64,000 bases of DNA from Albibacillus kandeliae (GTDB taxonomy: Bacteria > Pseudomonadota > Alphaproteobacteria > Rhodobacterales > Rhodobacteraceae). Where the stretch lies: NCBI RefSeq assembly GCF_003116585.1, contig NZ_QEHM01000010.1, positions 1 to 64,000 on the forward strand. The letters are read 5' to 3'. The notes below the pieces were generated by a model. It saw only the letters and a program-made list of their open reading frames with translations. It was not told the DNA's origin and did not search any database. The position numbers and the translations under genes were made by a program. This document shows positions 16,918 through 28,591 of this stretch, piece by piece; position 1 is the stretch's first letter, and every line of letters begins with the position of its first letter.

Positions 16918-18528
16918 TCAGGACTTGTAGAGCGGGCGCAGCTCGAGCTGGCCGTGGAACATGTATTCGTAGCCATGCACGGCGTCACTGAGAACGGTGT
17001 CCTGGAAGGGCGACCAGAGCAGGATCAGCGGCACGTCGTCCTTGGCCAGTTCCACCATGCGGATGACCTTGGTCTTGTAGACTTCTTCGTCGGTCTCGAA
17101 GCGGGTTTCCTCGACCAGCTTTGACATCTCCTCGTTTTGGTAGTTGCCGTAGTTCCAGCGACGGGTGGAGTTGTAGAAGATGCGGAAGAAGTAATCCGGG
17201 TCTGCCAGCCAGGCGCCACCCACGGCGATATACATCGGAAGGGCGCGGTCGGTCTGGAGCTGGCCCATCTGGGCGGAGGGCACCTTCTCGATCTTGACGG
17301 TCACGCCGATCTTGCCGAGCGCTTCCTGCATCAGGATCGCGATGGGTTCGGCGGTGGTGCCGAGCGAGCTGTCGATGGTGAAGGTCGTCTCGAAACCATC
17401 GGCCATGCCCGCTTCGGCCAGCAGCGCCTTGGCCTTTTCGAGATCCTGTGTGTAGGGCAGGGGCTGGGGATAGCGGGCCTCGGTGGTCTCGGCGGAGCCG
17501 CCGAACAGCGGGGTGCCACGGCTGTAGAGGACCGACTCGAACATTTCCTGATATGGCACCGCATAGGCGACGGCCTGGCGAACCAGCTTGTTGTCGAAGG
17601 GCGCCATTTCCGAGTTCAGCGCGATGGAGACCATCCGGGCCGGGTTGGAGATGCCGAGCACACGTGGTTTGCCGGCGTCGATCATGTCCTTGATGTCACG
17701 GCCCGAGAGTTCGCGGACGAGGTCGGCCTCGGCGCGTTCGGCAGAGGCGCGGCGCGAAGAGGCCACGGGGACGATCTGGGCCATGATGCGGGCCGCGCTG
17801 GCGACCTCGCCATTCTTCCAGTCGGCGAAGCGGTCAAGCACGAACTGCTGGTCAGCGACATAGCGGCTGACGGTGAAGGGGCCGCCGCCGGCTTCGTTGG
17901 TCTTGAGCCAGGCTTCGGCCCAGGGATCTTCGGTGGTCGCGTGTTCCTTGGCCAGTTCGGAGTTGATGATGGCCGGGAACAGGATGCAGAGGTTGGGCAG
18001 GGTGAACCTGTCGGCCTGCGGCAGCGTGATCTGGAACGTCATGTCGTCGACCACGGTGAACTGGTCCGGGCTGGTCAGCGAACCGGTGCCGAGCTGGGCC
18101 TTGGAGGTCGGCAGGTTCACCGCGCGGTCGAGCGACCACTTGGCGTCATGCGCGGTGACCGGTCGGCCATCGTGGAAGGTGGCGCCTTCCCGCATCTTGA
18201 AGGTGATGGTGGTGCCGTCCTCGGAGACTTCATAGCTCTCGGCGGCCTGGCCGACGATGTTGGAATAGTCGTAGATGAAGGCATCTTCCTTGTCCTCGAC
18301 CGGCTTGACCCCGAAGGTCACCAGGCGGTCGTAGACGTTCCAGGAGATGTTGCAGGAGGCCGGGTTGTATCCGGTGCCCGAGGGGTCGAAGGTGTTGGGG
18401 CTGTCTTCGAGCAGGACGCGGATCACGTCGTTGCGGCCCTGTGCGTTTGCGGGGGTCACGCCGAGCCGGAGGCCGAGGAGGGAGACCCCGGTCATGGCTG
18501 CGACATTCAGGAAATCACGTCTTTTCAT
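16918..18528 (-). CDS. Peptide/nickel-type ABC transporter substrate-binding protein
   Basis: A 536-residue periplasmic protein of the family 5 extracellular solute-binding group (DppA/OppA/NikA-like). The N-terminus MKRRDFLNVAAM carries the twin-arginine pattern RRxFL, with a hydrophobic stretch and an ANA-Q cleavage near residue 30, so Tat export is likely. Family features such as DGRPVTAHDAKWSLDRA and GGGPFTVSRY are present. It stands after hyuB and before the two permease genes. The operon suggests a lactam, hydantoin or related cyclic amide as ligand rather than a peptide; this is inference. Confidence 0.9.
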   Translation of the reverse strand: MKRRDFLNVAAMTGVSLLGLRLGVTPANAQGRNDVIRVLLEDSPNTFDPSGTGYNPASCNISWNVYDRLVTFGVKPVEDKEDAFIYDYSNIVGQAAESYEVSEDGTTITFKMREGATFHDGRPVTAHDAKWSLDRAVNLPTSKAQLGTGSLTSPDQFTVVDDMTFQITLPQADRFTLPNLCILFPAIINSELAKEHATTEDPWAEAWLKTNEAGGGPFTVSRYVADQQFVLDRFADWKNGEVASAARIMAQIVPVASSRRASAERAEADLVRELSGRDIKDMIDAGKPRVLGISNPARMVSIALNSEMAPFDNKLVRQAVAYAVPYQEMFESVLYSRGTPLFGGSAETTEARYPQPLPYTQDLEKAKALLAEAGMADGFETTFTIDSSLGTTAEPIAILMQEALGKIGVTVKIEKVPSAQMGQLQTDRALPMYIAVGGAWLADPDYFFRIFYNSTRRWNYGNYQNEEMSKLVEETRFETDEEVYKTKVIRMVELAKDDVPLILLWSPFQDTVLSDAVHGYEYMFHGQLELRPLYKS

Positions 18529-18582
18529 TTTTCGTGTCTACCTTTCGTTCCTGTTGGATTTCAGTTGGTGTGGGTCCGGAAT

Positions 18583-20178
18583 TCAATCCGTCGCCAGCCC
18601 ATACCCGCCACCCCCGCAGGACATGACTGTAACCCGGTCATCCCTGTTGATGGTGACGTTATGCTTGCCGGGCAGCTTGGTCTGCGTGCCTTCTTTTGTT
18701 TGCAGGTGCACCTCGAAGGGCGCGCCATTCTCGCCGCCTTCCAGCCCGTAGGCGGGAACCACGGCACGTTCGAACATGGTGGTGAGCGAGATGTTGTCGG
18801 CGAGCATCCGGTAGACCCGGTGCAGGCCGTCGCCGCCCACGTGGGCCCCCTTGCCGCCCGAGCCGTGGCGCAGCGCCTGACGCTCGACCATGAGGGGGTA
18901 CTCCGTCTCGATCACCTCGACCGGGGTGCTCATCACGTTGGCAAGGTGGACGCGGGTGACGGCCATGCCGTCCCGGTCGATCCGGGCACCTTCACCGCCG
19001 CCGTGCACCTCGTAGAAGGTGGAATAATCGCCCTCGTCGTTGCGCGCCGAGAAGATCAGCAGGCCCGCCGTTGTGGGGCCGCCCGCCGAGAGTTTCTCGG
19101 CGGCGACTGGCACCAGCGCCCTGAAGATGGCGTCGGCCACGCGCTGGCAGGTTTCGTGGTTGCCGCCCACGACCGGCACGTTGCTGCGCGGATCGAGGAT
19201 GGAGCCAGGGCGCGTCACCACCGAAAGGGGGCGGTAGCAACCGGCGGACGGCTGGATGTCGGGGCCGTAGAGCGCCTTCATGACGTAGAAGACACCCGCC
19301 GCCGCGATGAAGGGCGTGGTGTTGAGCGCCCCGGGCACGGCATTGTCGGTCCCGGTGAAATCGAAGCTCGCGGTCTCGCCCGAGATCGTGACCTTGACGC
19401 GGATCGCGACGGGGGCGCCGCCGTGGCCGTCATCGTCCATGAAGTCCTCGCCTTCGTAGACGCCGTCGGGGATGGTCGCGATGGCCTCGCGCATCTGCCG
19501 TTCGGCGCGGTCGTGGATCGCCTCGAAGGCGGCCTTGAGGAAGGCGACGCCATATTGCAGGCGCAGCTCTTCCAGACGCCGCCCGGCGACGGTGGTGGCC
19601 GAGATCTGGGCGAGGATGTCGCCGCGCCGCTCGGCCGGGCCGCGCACGTTGGCGAGGATCAGTCCCATCTTCTCCTCGTCGATCTCGTCGCCGGCGACGA
19701 GGCGGACCGGGGGAATCCGCAGACCTTCCTGCCAGCAGTCGAAGGCGGCAGCATAGTAGCTGCCGGGCATCGCTCCGCCCACGTCGGCCCAGTGGGCGAG
19801 GCTGATCGAGAAGGCATAGAGGTCGCCCTCGTGAAAGATCGGGCGGATCAGCTTGACGTCGGGCAGGTGGTTGCCGCCCACGTCCGGGAGGTTGAGGATC
19901 CAGACGTCGCCCGGGCGCAGTGCGTCGCGGCCAACCTTGTTGAGGAACTCGCGGACAGTGAAGCTGAGCACGCCGAGGTGCACCGGCACGTCGCGGCCCT
20001 GCGCCACGAGGTAGCCCTCGGCGTCGGTCAGGGCGGAGGAGTGGTCGCCCGCCTCGCGCAGCAGCGGCGAGCGCGCGGCACGCATGACCACGCTCGACAT
20101 TTCCTCGGCGACGGCGGTCAGCGCGTTGCGGATGACTTCGAGCGATACGGGATCGAGTTGCACGGCGGTGTCCTTCAT
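18583..20178 (-). CDS. hyuB: Hydantoinase/oxoprolinase B-type subunit
   Basis: A 531-residue cytosolic protein of the HyuB family. The family opening LDPVSLEVIRNAL and the conserved stretch RAARSPLLREAGDHSSALTD are visible. With HyuA it forms an ATP-dependent enzyme that opens cyclic amides; members include N-methylhydantoinase, 5-oxoprolinase, caprolactamase and the acetone-carboxylase relatives. The length matches the separate-subunit type. The start at 20178 overlaps the hyuA stop by 4 bases. The binding-protein gene follows after 54 bases. Confidence 0.92.
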   Translation of the reverse strand: MKDTAVQLDPVSLEVIRNALTAVAEEMSSVVMRAARSPLLREAGDHSSALTDAEGYLVAQGRDVPVHLGVLSFTVREFLNKVGRDALRPGDVWILNLPDVGGNHLPDVKLIRPIFHEGDLYAFSISLAHWADVGGAMPGSYYAAAFDCWQEGLRIPPVRLVAGDEIDEEKMGLILANVRGPAERRGDILAQISATTVAGRRLEELRLQYGVAFLKAAFEAIHDRAERQMREAIATIPDGVYEGEDFMDDDGHGGAPVAIRVKVTISGETASFDFTGTDNAVPGALNTTPFIAAAGVFYVMKALYGPDIQPSAGCYRPLSVVTRPGSILDPRSNVPVVGGNHETCQRVADAIFRALVPVAAEKLSAGGPTTAGLLIFSARNDEGDYSTFYEVHGGGEGARIDRDGMAVTRVHLANVMSTPVEVIETEYPLMVERQALRHGSGGKGAHVGGDGLHRVYRMLADNISLTTMFERAVVPAYGLEGGENGAPFEVHLQTKEGTQTKLPGKHNVTINRDDRVTVMSCGGGGYGLATD

Positions 20179-22187
20179 TGGTCCAGCTCCACCACGATGT
20201 GGAGATTTCCTGTGGCGTCGCGGCGGATGGTGTCGCGCGGTGGGACGACGACGGTTGACCAGGTGTCCTCGACGATCAGCGGGCCGGTCAGCACCTCGCC
20301 CACGACCAGCGCATCGCGATCATAGACAGGGGTGTTGGCGCTTTCGCCGGTTTCGAAGGTCACCTCGCGGTGGCCGACAGGTGCGGGGGTGGTCGCACCG
20401 CCCGGCACTTCGGCGTTGTTGAGTTCGCGCTCGGGGCCGGAAACCTCGGTGCGGACGGTCATCAGCTCCCACGTCTCGCCGGTCGAGTAGCCGTAGACCG
20501 CCTTGTGCGCGGCGTCGAACTGGGCGCCGAGCGCTTCGAGGTCGTCGAAGGCCGGGTCATGGATCGGCGTTTCGTAGCTCTGGCCCGAGTATCGGATGCC
20601 GGCGGTGTGGGTGACGCGCAGGGTCTCGGCCGCGTGGCCCGCTGCGACGAGGGCGCGGGAGAGCGTTTCCGTTTCCTCCCGCAGCAGCGCATCGAGACGC
20701 GACTGGTCCCAGGTCTTCGATTTCATGTTCACGGTGAACTGGCGGGAATAGCTCATCGCCGCATCGACGCAGCCGAGCGCGGAGAAGCCGGAGGAGAACA
20801 TCGGGACGACGATGGTCTTGATGCCGCAGATGCGGGCGACCTCGACCGCGTGCATCGGGCCGGCGCCGCCGAAGGCCACGAGGTCGAAGCTGCGGATGTC
20901 GAGACCGCGTTCCACGGTGGCGCGGCGCAGGGCGCGGGCCATGGTGGCGTGGACGACGCGGGTGATGCCGACGGCGGCCTGCCTGGTCTCGAAGCCCATT
21001 TCGGCGGCAAGGGCGCCGATGGCCTTGTCCGCCAGTTGCGGTTGCAGCGGAACCGAGCCGCCAAGGGTGCGGGTAGGGTTCAGGTAGCCAAGCGCGATGT
21101 CGGCGTCGGAGACCGTGGGCAGGGTGCCGCCCTTGCCGTAGCAGGCGGGGCCGGGCGTGGCCCCGGCGCTGCGCGGGCCGACCTCGAGCGCGCCCGAAAC
21201 GAGGCGGGCGATAGAGCCGCCGCCGGCGCCGATGGAGTCGACCGCCACCATTGGCAGGCGGATGCGCTGGCCGCCTAGTTCGCGGTTGGCCGCGATTTCG
21301 GCGCGGCCGTTCACGATGAGGCAGACATCGGTGGTGGTGCCGCCCATGTCGAAGGTGAGGGCGTTCTGGATCCCGAGGGCGCGGGCCATCTCGGTCGTTG
21401 CCAGCGCTCCGGCGGCGGGGCCGGACATGGCAAGCATCAACGGACGTTCCGCGATCAGGTCGGGCGTGGCCATGCCGGAGGCGGAGTGCATCAGGTGGAC
21501 CAGGCTGTTCTCGGCCTTTGTCTCGTCGATGCGGTTCAGGTGGGCGCGGATCTTGCCCATCATCATGGCGTTGAGCACCGTGGTGCTCATCCGTTCGAAC
21601 TCGCGTATCTCGGGGGAGATTTCGTGGGAGAGCGAGACGTTGGCAAAATGCTCGGAGAGCTTTTCGCCCAGCTTGATCTCATGCGCGGGGTTCTGGAAGG
21701 CGTGCAGCAGGCAGACGGCGACGGTATCGACGCCGGTTGCCTTGATCTCGGCGATCACGCGGTCGATCTCGGCATCGGAAAGTTCGGTCAGGACGCTGCC
21801 GTCGGCCAGCAAGCGTTCCTCGACCTCGAAGCGCAGATCGGACGGGACGAGCGGGGCGACCTTCGGCGTCACGTCGAGTCGGTAGAGCACGCGGCGGGAG
21901 GTGCGGCCGATCTCGATGGAATCCGCGAAGCCGGAGGTCGCGATCAGGGCGCAGGGGCGGAAGTGCTGCTCGACGATATCGTTGGTGACGATGGTCGTGC
22001 CGTGCACGATTTCGCCCACGTCGGACCAGTTCAGATCGACGGCGGCAATGGCCTCGACGATAGCCCGCACCGGCTCGGCCGGTTTGCTGGGGACCTTGGC
22101 GGACCGACGGTTCGTCCCGTCGGGAGAGACTGCGATCACGTCGGTGAACGTGCCGCCGATATCAATTCCTAGACGCCATTCCGACAC
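20175..22187 (-). CDS. hyuA: Hydantoinase/oxoprolinase A-type (ATP-binding) subunit
   Basis: A 670-residue ATPase subunit with an ASKHA-type nucleotide-binding fold. The opening GIDIGGTFTDV (7-17) is the phosphate-1 motif, and FDMGGTTTDV is the second phosphate motif. The family phosphorylates the cyclic amide carbonyl so that HyuB can hydrolyse it. Hydantoin, oxoproline and caprolactam enzymes cannot be told apart from the motifs alone. It begins the operon hyuA-hyuB-binding protein-permeases-ATPases. Two copies of an IclR-type palindrome lie within about 320 bases upstream. Confidence 0.92.
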   Translation of the reverse strand: MSEWRLGIDIGGTFTDVIAVSPDGTNRRSAKVPSKPAEPVRAIVEAIAAVDLNWSDVGEIVHGTTIVTNDIVEQHFRPCALIATSGFADSIEIGRTSRRVLYRLDVTPKVAPLVPSDLRFEVEERLLADGSVLTELSDAEIDRVIAEIKATGVDTVAVCLLHAFQNPAHEIKLGEKLSEHFANVSLSHEISPEIREFERMSTTVLNAMMMGKIRAHLNRIDETKAENSLVHLMHSASGMATPDLIAERPLMLAMSGPAAGALATTEMARALGIQNALTFDMGGTTTDVCLIVNGRAEIAANRELGGQRIRLPMVAVDSIGAGGGSIARLVSGALEVGPRSAGATPGPACYGKGGTLPTVSDADIALGYLNPTRTLGGSVPLQPQLADKAIGALAAEMGFETRQAAVGITRVVHATMARALRRATVERGLDIRSFDLVAFGGAGPMHAVEVARICGIKTIVVPMFSSGFSALGCVDAAMSYSRQFTVNMKSKTWDQSRLDALLREETETLSRALVAAGHAAETLRVTHTAGIRYSGQSYETPIHDPAFDDLEALGAQFDAAHKAVYGYSTGETWELMTVRTEVSGPERELNNAEVPGGATTPAPVGHREVTFETGESANTPVYDRDALVVGEVLTGPLIVEDTWSTVVVPPRDTIRRDATGNLHIVVELDQ

Positions 22188-22362
22188 GGGACTTCCTCAT
22201 TCTCGGTATTCGATAGTTTTTCTTACTTTTTCGAAAAACGATATTGAGGGGCGCCTGTCAACGTCTTCGCTCGGGATGTGAAATGTGGCAGTTCAAAAGG
22301 GGCTGGAACGCCGGGGATCTGCGCAAGAATTCATCAAATATCGGAAATACTACCGCCACAAC

Positions 22363-22377
22363 TTCCGGTAATCGGAT
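22363..22377. promoter_or_regulatory. Candidate IclR operator, copy 1 (TTCCG-N5-CGGAT)
   Basis: TTCCGGTAATCGGAT matches the palindrome at 23396-23410 in its core arms with one mismatch at the outer base. It lies about 180 bases upstream of hyuA, where activator or repressor binding is plausible. Confidence 0.45.
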
Positions 22378-22493
22378 GTTTTTGACCCGCAACGGTAACT
22401 TTCACACTGAATGCCTGCCATTGATCCGGAAGGCAGCCGGAGCGATTCTCGGTCGGATCGAATGAGGTGTTCGATGGGTAGACTGAAGAGGGT

Positions 22494-22508
22494 TTCCGGA
22501 ATCCGGAA
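22494..22508. promoter_or_regulatory. Candidate IclR operator, copy 2 (TTCCG-N5-CGGAA)
   Basis: TTCCGGAATCCGGAA is a palindrome with 7-bp arms around a single central base. It begins 2 bases beyond the iclR stop codon. It shares 12 of 15 positions with the site before iclR. The size fits IclR-family operators. Confidence 0.55.
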
Positions 22509-22510
22509 TG

Positions 22511-23272
22511 TCAGCTGCCGTTGCTGCGCAGGGACAGGGACAGCCGCTGCGCCGCGTTCACAAGCTGGGTCTCGACGATCCCGCGGTCGATGGTCGAGAA
22601 ACGGTCGGCCAGTCCGAACACGGCGAGGGCATAGGTGATGCCGGTGCGGCGGTCTTCGACGGCGGCGGCATAGGACAGGATGCCGGGGTCGAACTCGTTG
22701 TTGCAGACGGCGATCTGCCGTTGCCGTGTCTGGACGATCTCGGCGCGGATGTCAGCCTCCTCCACCTTGGTGTTGGGGGTGAAGGCAGTACGTGGCAGCT
22801 TGAGGTACTCGTCGATGAAGGTGTCGGAACTGAGCGCGAGGAGAATTTTCCCGGTCGCGGCGGCATAGAGTGGCATCCCGCGCCCCGGTTGCACGAAGGA
22901 CTGTCCAAAGGCGGTCGGAGTGCAAGTCGACATGACCTCGACGTTGCGGTCGGCGAGGCGGGCAAGGAAGGAGGTCTCGCCAAAGCGGTCGGCCAGATCC
23001 TTCAGGACGGGCGCGGCGGAATAGGTGATGTCTGCGCCGTTGGTCATCTGGCTGGCCATGACCCACATCCGCTCGCCCAGGACAAAGGCCTTGGTGTTGA
23101 GTTTTCGCACCGCGCCGACGCCGATCAGCGTGTTGAGCTGGCGGTGGACGGTGGCGACGACGAGATCGGTCGCGGCGGCGATCTCGGAGAGGGTGAGGCC
23201 GTCGGGGTGTGAGGAGAGCGTTTCCAGAATCCGGAAGGCACGGCCCAGCGGGGTATCGTCTACTTCACTCAC
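22511..23272 (-). CDS. IclR-family transcriptional regulator
   Basis: A 253-residue regulator. The N-terminal winged helix spans about 8-70, with the helix-turn-helix at LTLSEIAAATDLVVATVHRQ (27-46). The C-terminal IclR effector domain (about 85-245) includes GRGMPLYAAATGKILLA, typical of the family. The gene lies between the beta-oxidation/aminotransferase genes and the hyu operon, all on the same strand, and is the natural regulator of both. A 15-bp palindrome lies 124 bases upstream of its start. The effector is probably the lactam-type substrate or a CoA or acid intermediate (inferred). Confidence 0.9.
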   Translation of the reverse strand: MSEVDDTPLGRAFRILETLSSHPDGLTLSEIAAATDLVVATVHRQLNTLIGVGAVRKLNTKAFVLGERMWVMASQMTNGADITYSAAPVLKDLADRFGETSFLARLADRNVEVMSTCTPTAFGQSFVQPGRGMPLYAAATGKILLALSSDTFIDEYLKLPRTAFTPNTKVEEADIRAEIVQTRQRQIAVCNNEFDPGILSYAAAVEDRRTGITYALAVFGLADRFSTIDRGIVETQLVNAAQRLSLSLRSNGS

Positions 23273-23395
23273 GGGTCGTCTCTCCTCCGGCGCGCTGCGG
23301 GGACGCCTGTTTTGGCCATCTTGAAAATCAAGGCAAAAAAGTAGGGCGCCGCCTTGGCCAGCTATGTGGTCAGGCGGCGCCCTGTCAACTTGAAA

Positions 23396-23410
23396 TTCCG
23401 AATTTCGGAA
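23396..23410. promoter_or_regulatory. Candidate IclR operator, copy 3 (TTCCG-N5-CGGAA)
   Basis: TTCCGAATTTCGGAA has perfect 6-bp arms and a 3-base centre. It lies between the NTF2-like gene stop (23423) and the iclR start (23272), as expected for autoregulation. Confidence 0.55.
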
Positions 23411-23422
23411 ATCTGCGGGGGA

Positions 23423-23803
23423 TCAGGTAAGGACGTGCCACGCCTTGACGACGATCCACCAGCGACCGTCTTCCTTGAGGAAGGTCAACTCGTTCACAAA
23501 GTGCGCCGGGGCATAGATGTCCTTGACGCGCGCATGGGCGGTGGTCGGGCTTGCGATGCTGAGGGTCACGATCTCGTCCTCGCGGACGTCGTTGCGCGAT
23601 GCACCCGAGGGGCGGCCCGCCACGCGCTGCATGTAGGGTTCGTGGTCGAAGGCGGTGATCTTGCCGTCGATCATGGCGAAGAGGCGGCAGAGCGGGTGGA
23701 ATACTTGCCGGATGCGGACCACGTCGCCCGCATAGATGGAGTCGAAATATTCCTGGATCAGCGTCTTGAGCAGGATCTCGTCGGATTGGGTCTGGTCGTT
23801 CAT
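23423..23803 (-). CDS. NTF2-like (SnoaL/lumazine-binding type) small protein
   Basis: A 126-residue protein with the NTF2-like cone fold signature: an N-terminal helix (about 10-35, LLKTLIQEYFDSIYAGDVVRIRQVFHP), then strands ending in DGRWWIVVKAWHV. Such proteins bind or isomerise small hydrophobic ligands. No catalytic residues can be assigned. It follows the aminotransferase gene by 19 bases and is probably in the same transcript as the thiolase, FadJ-like and aminotransferase genes. A role on a pathway intermediate is possible but unproven. Confidence 0.78.
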   Translation of the reverse strand: MNDQTQSDEILLKTLIQEYFDSIYAGDVVRIRQVFHPLCRLFAMIDGKITAFDHEPYMQRVAGRPSGASRNDVREDEIVTLSIASPTTAHARVKDIYAPAHFVNELTFLKEDGRWWIVVKAWHVLT

Positions 23804-23822
23804 GTCGTGGGGTCCTTCGGGG

Positions 23823-25127
23823 TCAGGCCGCGGTGGGGGCGTATTCTTCGTCGGCGGCGGAGAGCGCGTGGTCGAGCACCTGCAGCAGGTGGTCGAGCTC
23901 GCTGTCCGAGATGATCAGGGCAGGGGCGAGGAACAGCGACGTCTGCTCGCCGCTGGTGCCGATCGAGACGTTCTGCGCCATGGCGGCGGCGACGACCTTG
24001 GAGGCGATGGGCGTCTCGCGGGTGGCGGCGGTCCAGTGCTTCCAGTGGGGGCCGTGGAACTCGATGGTCCAGTGCAGGCCCCGGCCATCGACGCGCGACA
24101 CGGAGGGGTGTTTCTGGGCCATGGCGACGAGGCGCTCGGCAATCACCGGTTCCAGCGCGGCGACACGCTCCAGCAGGGCATCGCGTTTCAGGACGTTGAG
24201 GTAGGTCGAGACGCCGGCCATCGCGACCGGGTGGCCGCGGTAGGTTGAGTAGTTCTGCCATGCGGCATCTTCGAGCTGCTCGGTCAGCTCTTTGGAGAGG
24301 ATAATCGCGCCTATGGGGCCGGCGCCGCCGGCCAGTGCCTTGCCCATGGTCACAATGTCGGGGCGCGATGTGCCGCCCTGGAAGGCGAACCAGCGGCCCG
24401 AGCGGCCTGCGCCGGTGACGACCTCGTCGGCAATCCAGAGCGCCCCGGCCCTGCGGGCGGCCGCGGCGGCCTGATCCTGATAGGCGGCGTCGTGATAGAT
24501 GCCGCCCTGGGTGTAGTCGATGATCATCGCGGCGCTGTCCGAGAGGACACTGGCCATCTGGTCCTCGGTCATGGCGTCATATTGCACGACCCGCTCGCCA
24601 TAGCGCGAGGAGTTGGGGGCCGAAATCACGCGGACCGGACAGTTGGGCGCCGCCGGGCTGACGGTGCCGTCGCCACGCGACAGGCCGCCGTGCCATTGCG
24701 GCTGGGTGGTCACTTCACGCGAGAGGCCGGTGAGGCCGTGGTAGGCCCGTTCGCGGGTGCCGATGGCGGCGCGGCCGGTCACGGCCTGCGAGAAGGAGAG
24801 GGCGAGGTCGTTGATCTCGGAACCGGAGAGGCCGAAGCGGACACCGCCGACCCAGTCCTTTTCCTCACCGAAGGCCAGCTCGATCAGGTCTTCAGCGGCC
24901 TTGGCGCGGCCCTCCCAAGCCCAGCCTTCGGAGATGGCCGGGTACTCGGCGGCCTTGCGAATGGTCTCGATCATGTCGGGGTGACGGTGGCCGAGGGCGC
25001 CGGCGGAGTTCGATCCGTCGAGCACCTTGCGGCCATCGGAGAGGGTGAACCAGCAGCCTTCGGCGCCGATGACAAAGACGGGGGCTTCATCGTTCGTTGT
25101 GAGGCTGGTGTTGAGGAGTCGCGACAT
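23823..25127 (-). CDS. Class III PLP-dependent aminotransferase
   Basis: A 434-residue enzyme of the class III (omega-amino acid/glutamate-1-semialdehyde aminomutase-like) group. The PLP site shows Asp234 (IADEVVTGAGRSG) and Schiff-base Lys263 (TMGKALAGG), and GHRHP (46-50) is typical. The family moves terminal amino groups or shifts them within a molecule. The start at 25127 is preferred because AAGG lies 9 bases upstream; an alternative ATG at 25136 overlaps the upstream stop (ATGA). Between a FadJ-like enzyme and a lactam-hydrolase operon, deamination of an omega-amino acid to a semialdehyde is the likeliest role, by inference. Confidence 0.88.
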   Translation of the reverse strand: MSRLLNTSLTTNDEAPVFVIGAEGCWFTLSDGRKVLDGSNSAGALGHRHPDMIETIRKAAEYPAISEGWAWEGRAKAAEDLIELAFGEEKDWVGGVRFGLSGSEINDLALSFSQAVTGRAAIGTRERAYHGLTGLSREVTTQPQWHGGLSRGDGTVSPAAPNCPVRVISAPNSSRYGERVVQYDAMTEDQMASVLSDSAAMIIDYTQGGIYHDAAYQDQAAAAARRAGALWIADEVVTGAGRSGRWFAFQGGTSRPDIVTMGKALAGGAGPIGAIILSKELTEQLEDAAWQNYSTYRGHPVAMAGVSTYLNVLKRDALLERVAALEPVIAERLVAMAQKHPSVSRVDGRGLHWTIEFHGPHWKHWTAATRETPIASKVVAAAMAQNVSIGTSGEQTSLFLAPALIISDSELDHLLQVLDHALSAADEEYAPTAA

Positions 25128-25132
25128 GGCAG

Positions 25133-27307
<2,175 letters not shown>

Positions 27308-27312
27308 TCGTC

Positions 27313-28527
27313 TCAAACCCGTTCGATCACGGTGGCGGAGCCCATGCCCGCGCCGATGCACATGGTGACGAGGCCATAGCGACCCCCGGTCCGCTCGAGC
27401 GCGTCGAGCAGGGTGCCCGTCAGCATGGCGCCGGTGGCGCCCAGCGGATGGCCCATGGCGATGGCGCCGCCGTCGATATTGACCTTTTCCAGCGGTACGC
27501 CGGTTTCGGCCATGAAGTGGAGCGGCACGGAGGCGAAAGCCTCGTTCACCTCGAAGAGGTCGATGTCGTCGAAGGTGAGCCCGGCGGCATTCAAAGCCCG
27601 GCGTGCAGCTTCGGCGGGGCCGGTGAGCATGATCACCGGCTCGGAGGCGCAGAGGCCGGTGCCGAGGATTCGGGCCCGGGGGGTGAGGCCAGATGCCTCG
27701 GCCTGTTCGCCCGAGGCGACCAGCACCAGCGCGGCGCCATCGACAATCGCGGAGGAGTTTCCGGCGGTGTGGTCATGGCGGATCAACAGAACCTCGGGGT
27801 AACGCCCGAGGGCGACATGGTCGTAACCGCCGCGCCCGATGCCATCGAACACCGGAGCGAGCGCCCGGAGGCTCTCGACCGTCGCGTTGCCCCGGATGTT
27901 CTCGTCGCGCTCCAGCACCGAAAGGCCCAGTTGGTCGCGCACCGGTACCACCGAGCGGGCGAAATGGCCGTTCGCCCAAGCGCGGGCGGCGTTCTGGTGC
28001 GAGCGGGCGGAGAAGGCGTCGAGGTCATCGCGGCTCATGCCGCCGAGGGTGGCGATGAGGTCGGCGCTGATGCCCTGAGGGACGTAGTCGGTGGCGGTGG
28101 AGATCTCGGGGTCGAACTGCCAGGCGCCGCCGTCCGAAAACATCGGCACCCGCGACATGGATTCGACGCCGCCCGCGATCACGAGATTTTCCCAGCCCGA
28201 ACGCACCTTCTGCGCCGCGAGGTTGATGGCTTCGAGCCCGGAGGCGCAGAAGCGGTTCACCTGCATCCCCGGGGCGGCCATGTCCCAGCCGTTCAGCAGG
28301 GCGGCGGTGCGGCCCATCGGTCCGCCCTGTTCGCCGACCGGCGAGACGCAGCCCAGCACGATGTCATCGACGGCCTCGGGCGCGAAGCCCGCGCGTGCCT
28401 GCAGTTCCGCCAGCAGACCGGCCACCATCTGCACCGGCTTGATCGAGGCCAGCCCGCCCCCGGCACGTCCCTTGCCGCGCGGAGTGCGCAGGGCTTCGCA
28501 GATATAGGCGTCTGGGATGGTGGTCAC
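27313..28527 (-). CDS. Acetyl-CoA acetyltransferase / 3-ketoacyl-CoA thiolase
   Basis: A 404-residue thiolase with acyl-enzyme Cys94 (NRFCASGLEA), the NEAF motif (FEVNEAFAS), the C-terminal His (MGHPLGATGA) and the second Cys (MCIGAGMG). It cleaves 3-ketoacyl-CoA with CoA. It heads the minus-strand beta-oxidation operon and is divergent from the acyl-CoA ligase gene. Whether it prefers fatty or dicarboxylic 3-oxoacyl-CoA (for example 3-oxoadipyl-CoA) cannot be read from motifs. Confidence 0.93.
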   Translation of the reverse strand: MTTIPDAYICEALRTPRGKGRAGGGLASIKPVQMVAGLLAELQARAGFAPEAVDDIVLGCVSPVGEQGGPMGRTAALLNGWDMAAPGMQVNRFCASGLEAINLAAQKVRSGWENLVIAGGVESMSRVPMFSDGGAWQFDPEISTATDYVPQGISADLIATLGGMSRDDLDAFSARSHQNAARAWANGHFARSVVPVRDQLGLSVLERDENIRGNATVESLRALAPVFDGIGRGGYDHVALGRYPEVLLIRHDHTAGNSSAIVDGAALVLVASGEQAEASGLTPRARILGTGLCASEPVIMLTGPAEAARRALNAAGLTFDDIDLFEVNEAFASVPLHFMAETGVPLEKVNIDGGAIAMGHPLGATGAMLTGTLLDALERTGGRYGLVTMCIGAGMGSATVIERV

Positions 28528-28591
28528 GTCGGGGCCTCCGCTGAGAATTTGATCAGAGGAAGATCATGGGTTTCGAATATTCGCAAGGTTT

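Larger units (their letters stand above)
22188..22510. other. Promoter region of the hyuA-transporter operon
   Basis: 323 bases between the hyuA start and the iclR stop. It is more AT-rich than its surroundings. It holds two palindromes of the TTCCG-N5-CGGAA type and, 20 bases before hyuA, the segment TATTCG-N4-TTTTTC (22207-22222) that recurs with one extra spacer base at 28578-28594 before the thiolase gene. No open frame or RNA was recognised. Confidence 0.55.

Noticed and set aside
17137-20325. A very long plus-strand open frame (over 1000 codons) opposite the binding-protein and hyuB genes
   Set aside because: It is antisense to two clear family members. Its translation is rich in Gly, Ala, Arg, His and Val with no motif, as expected for the reverse of GC-rich codons.
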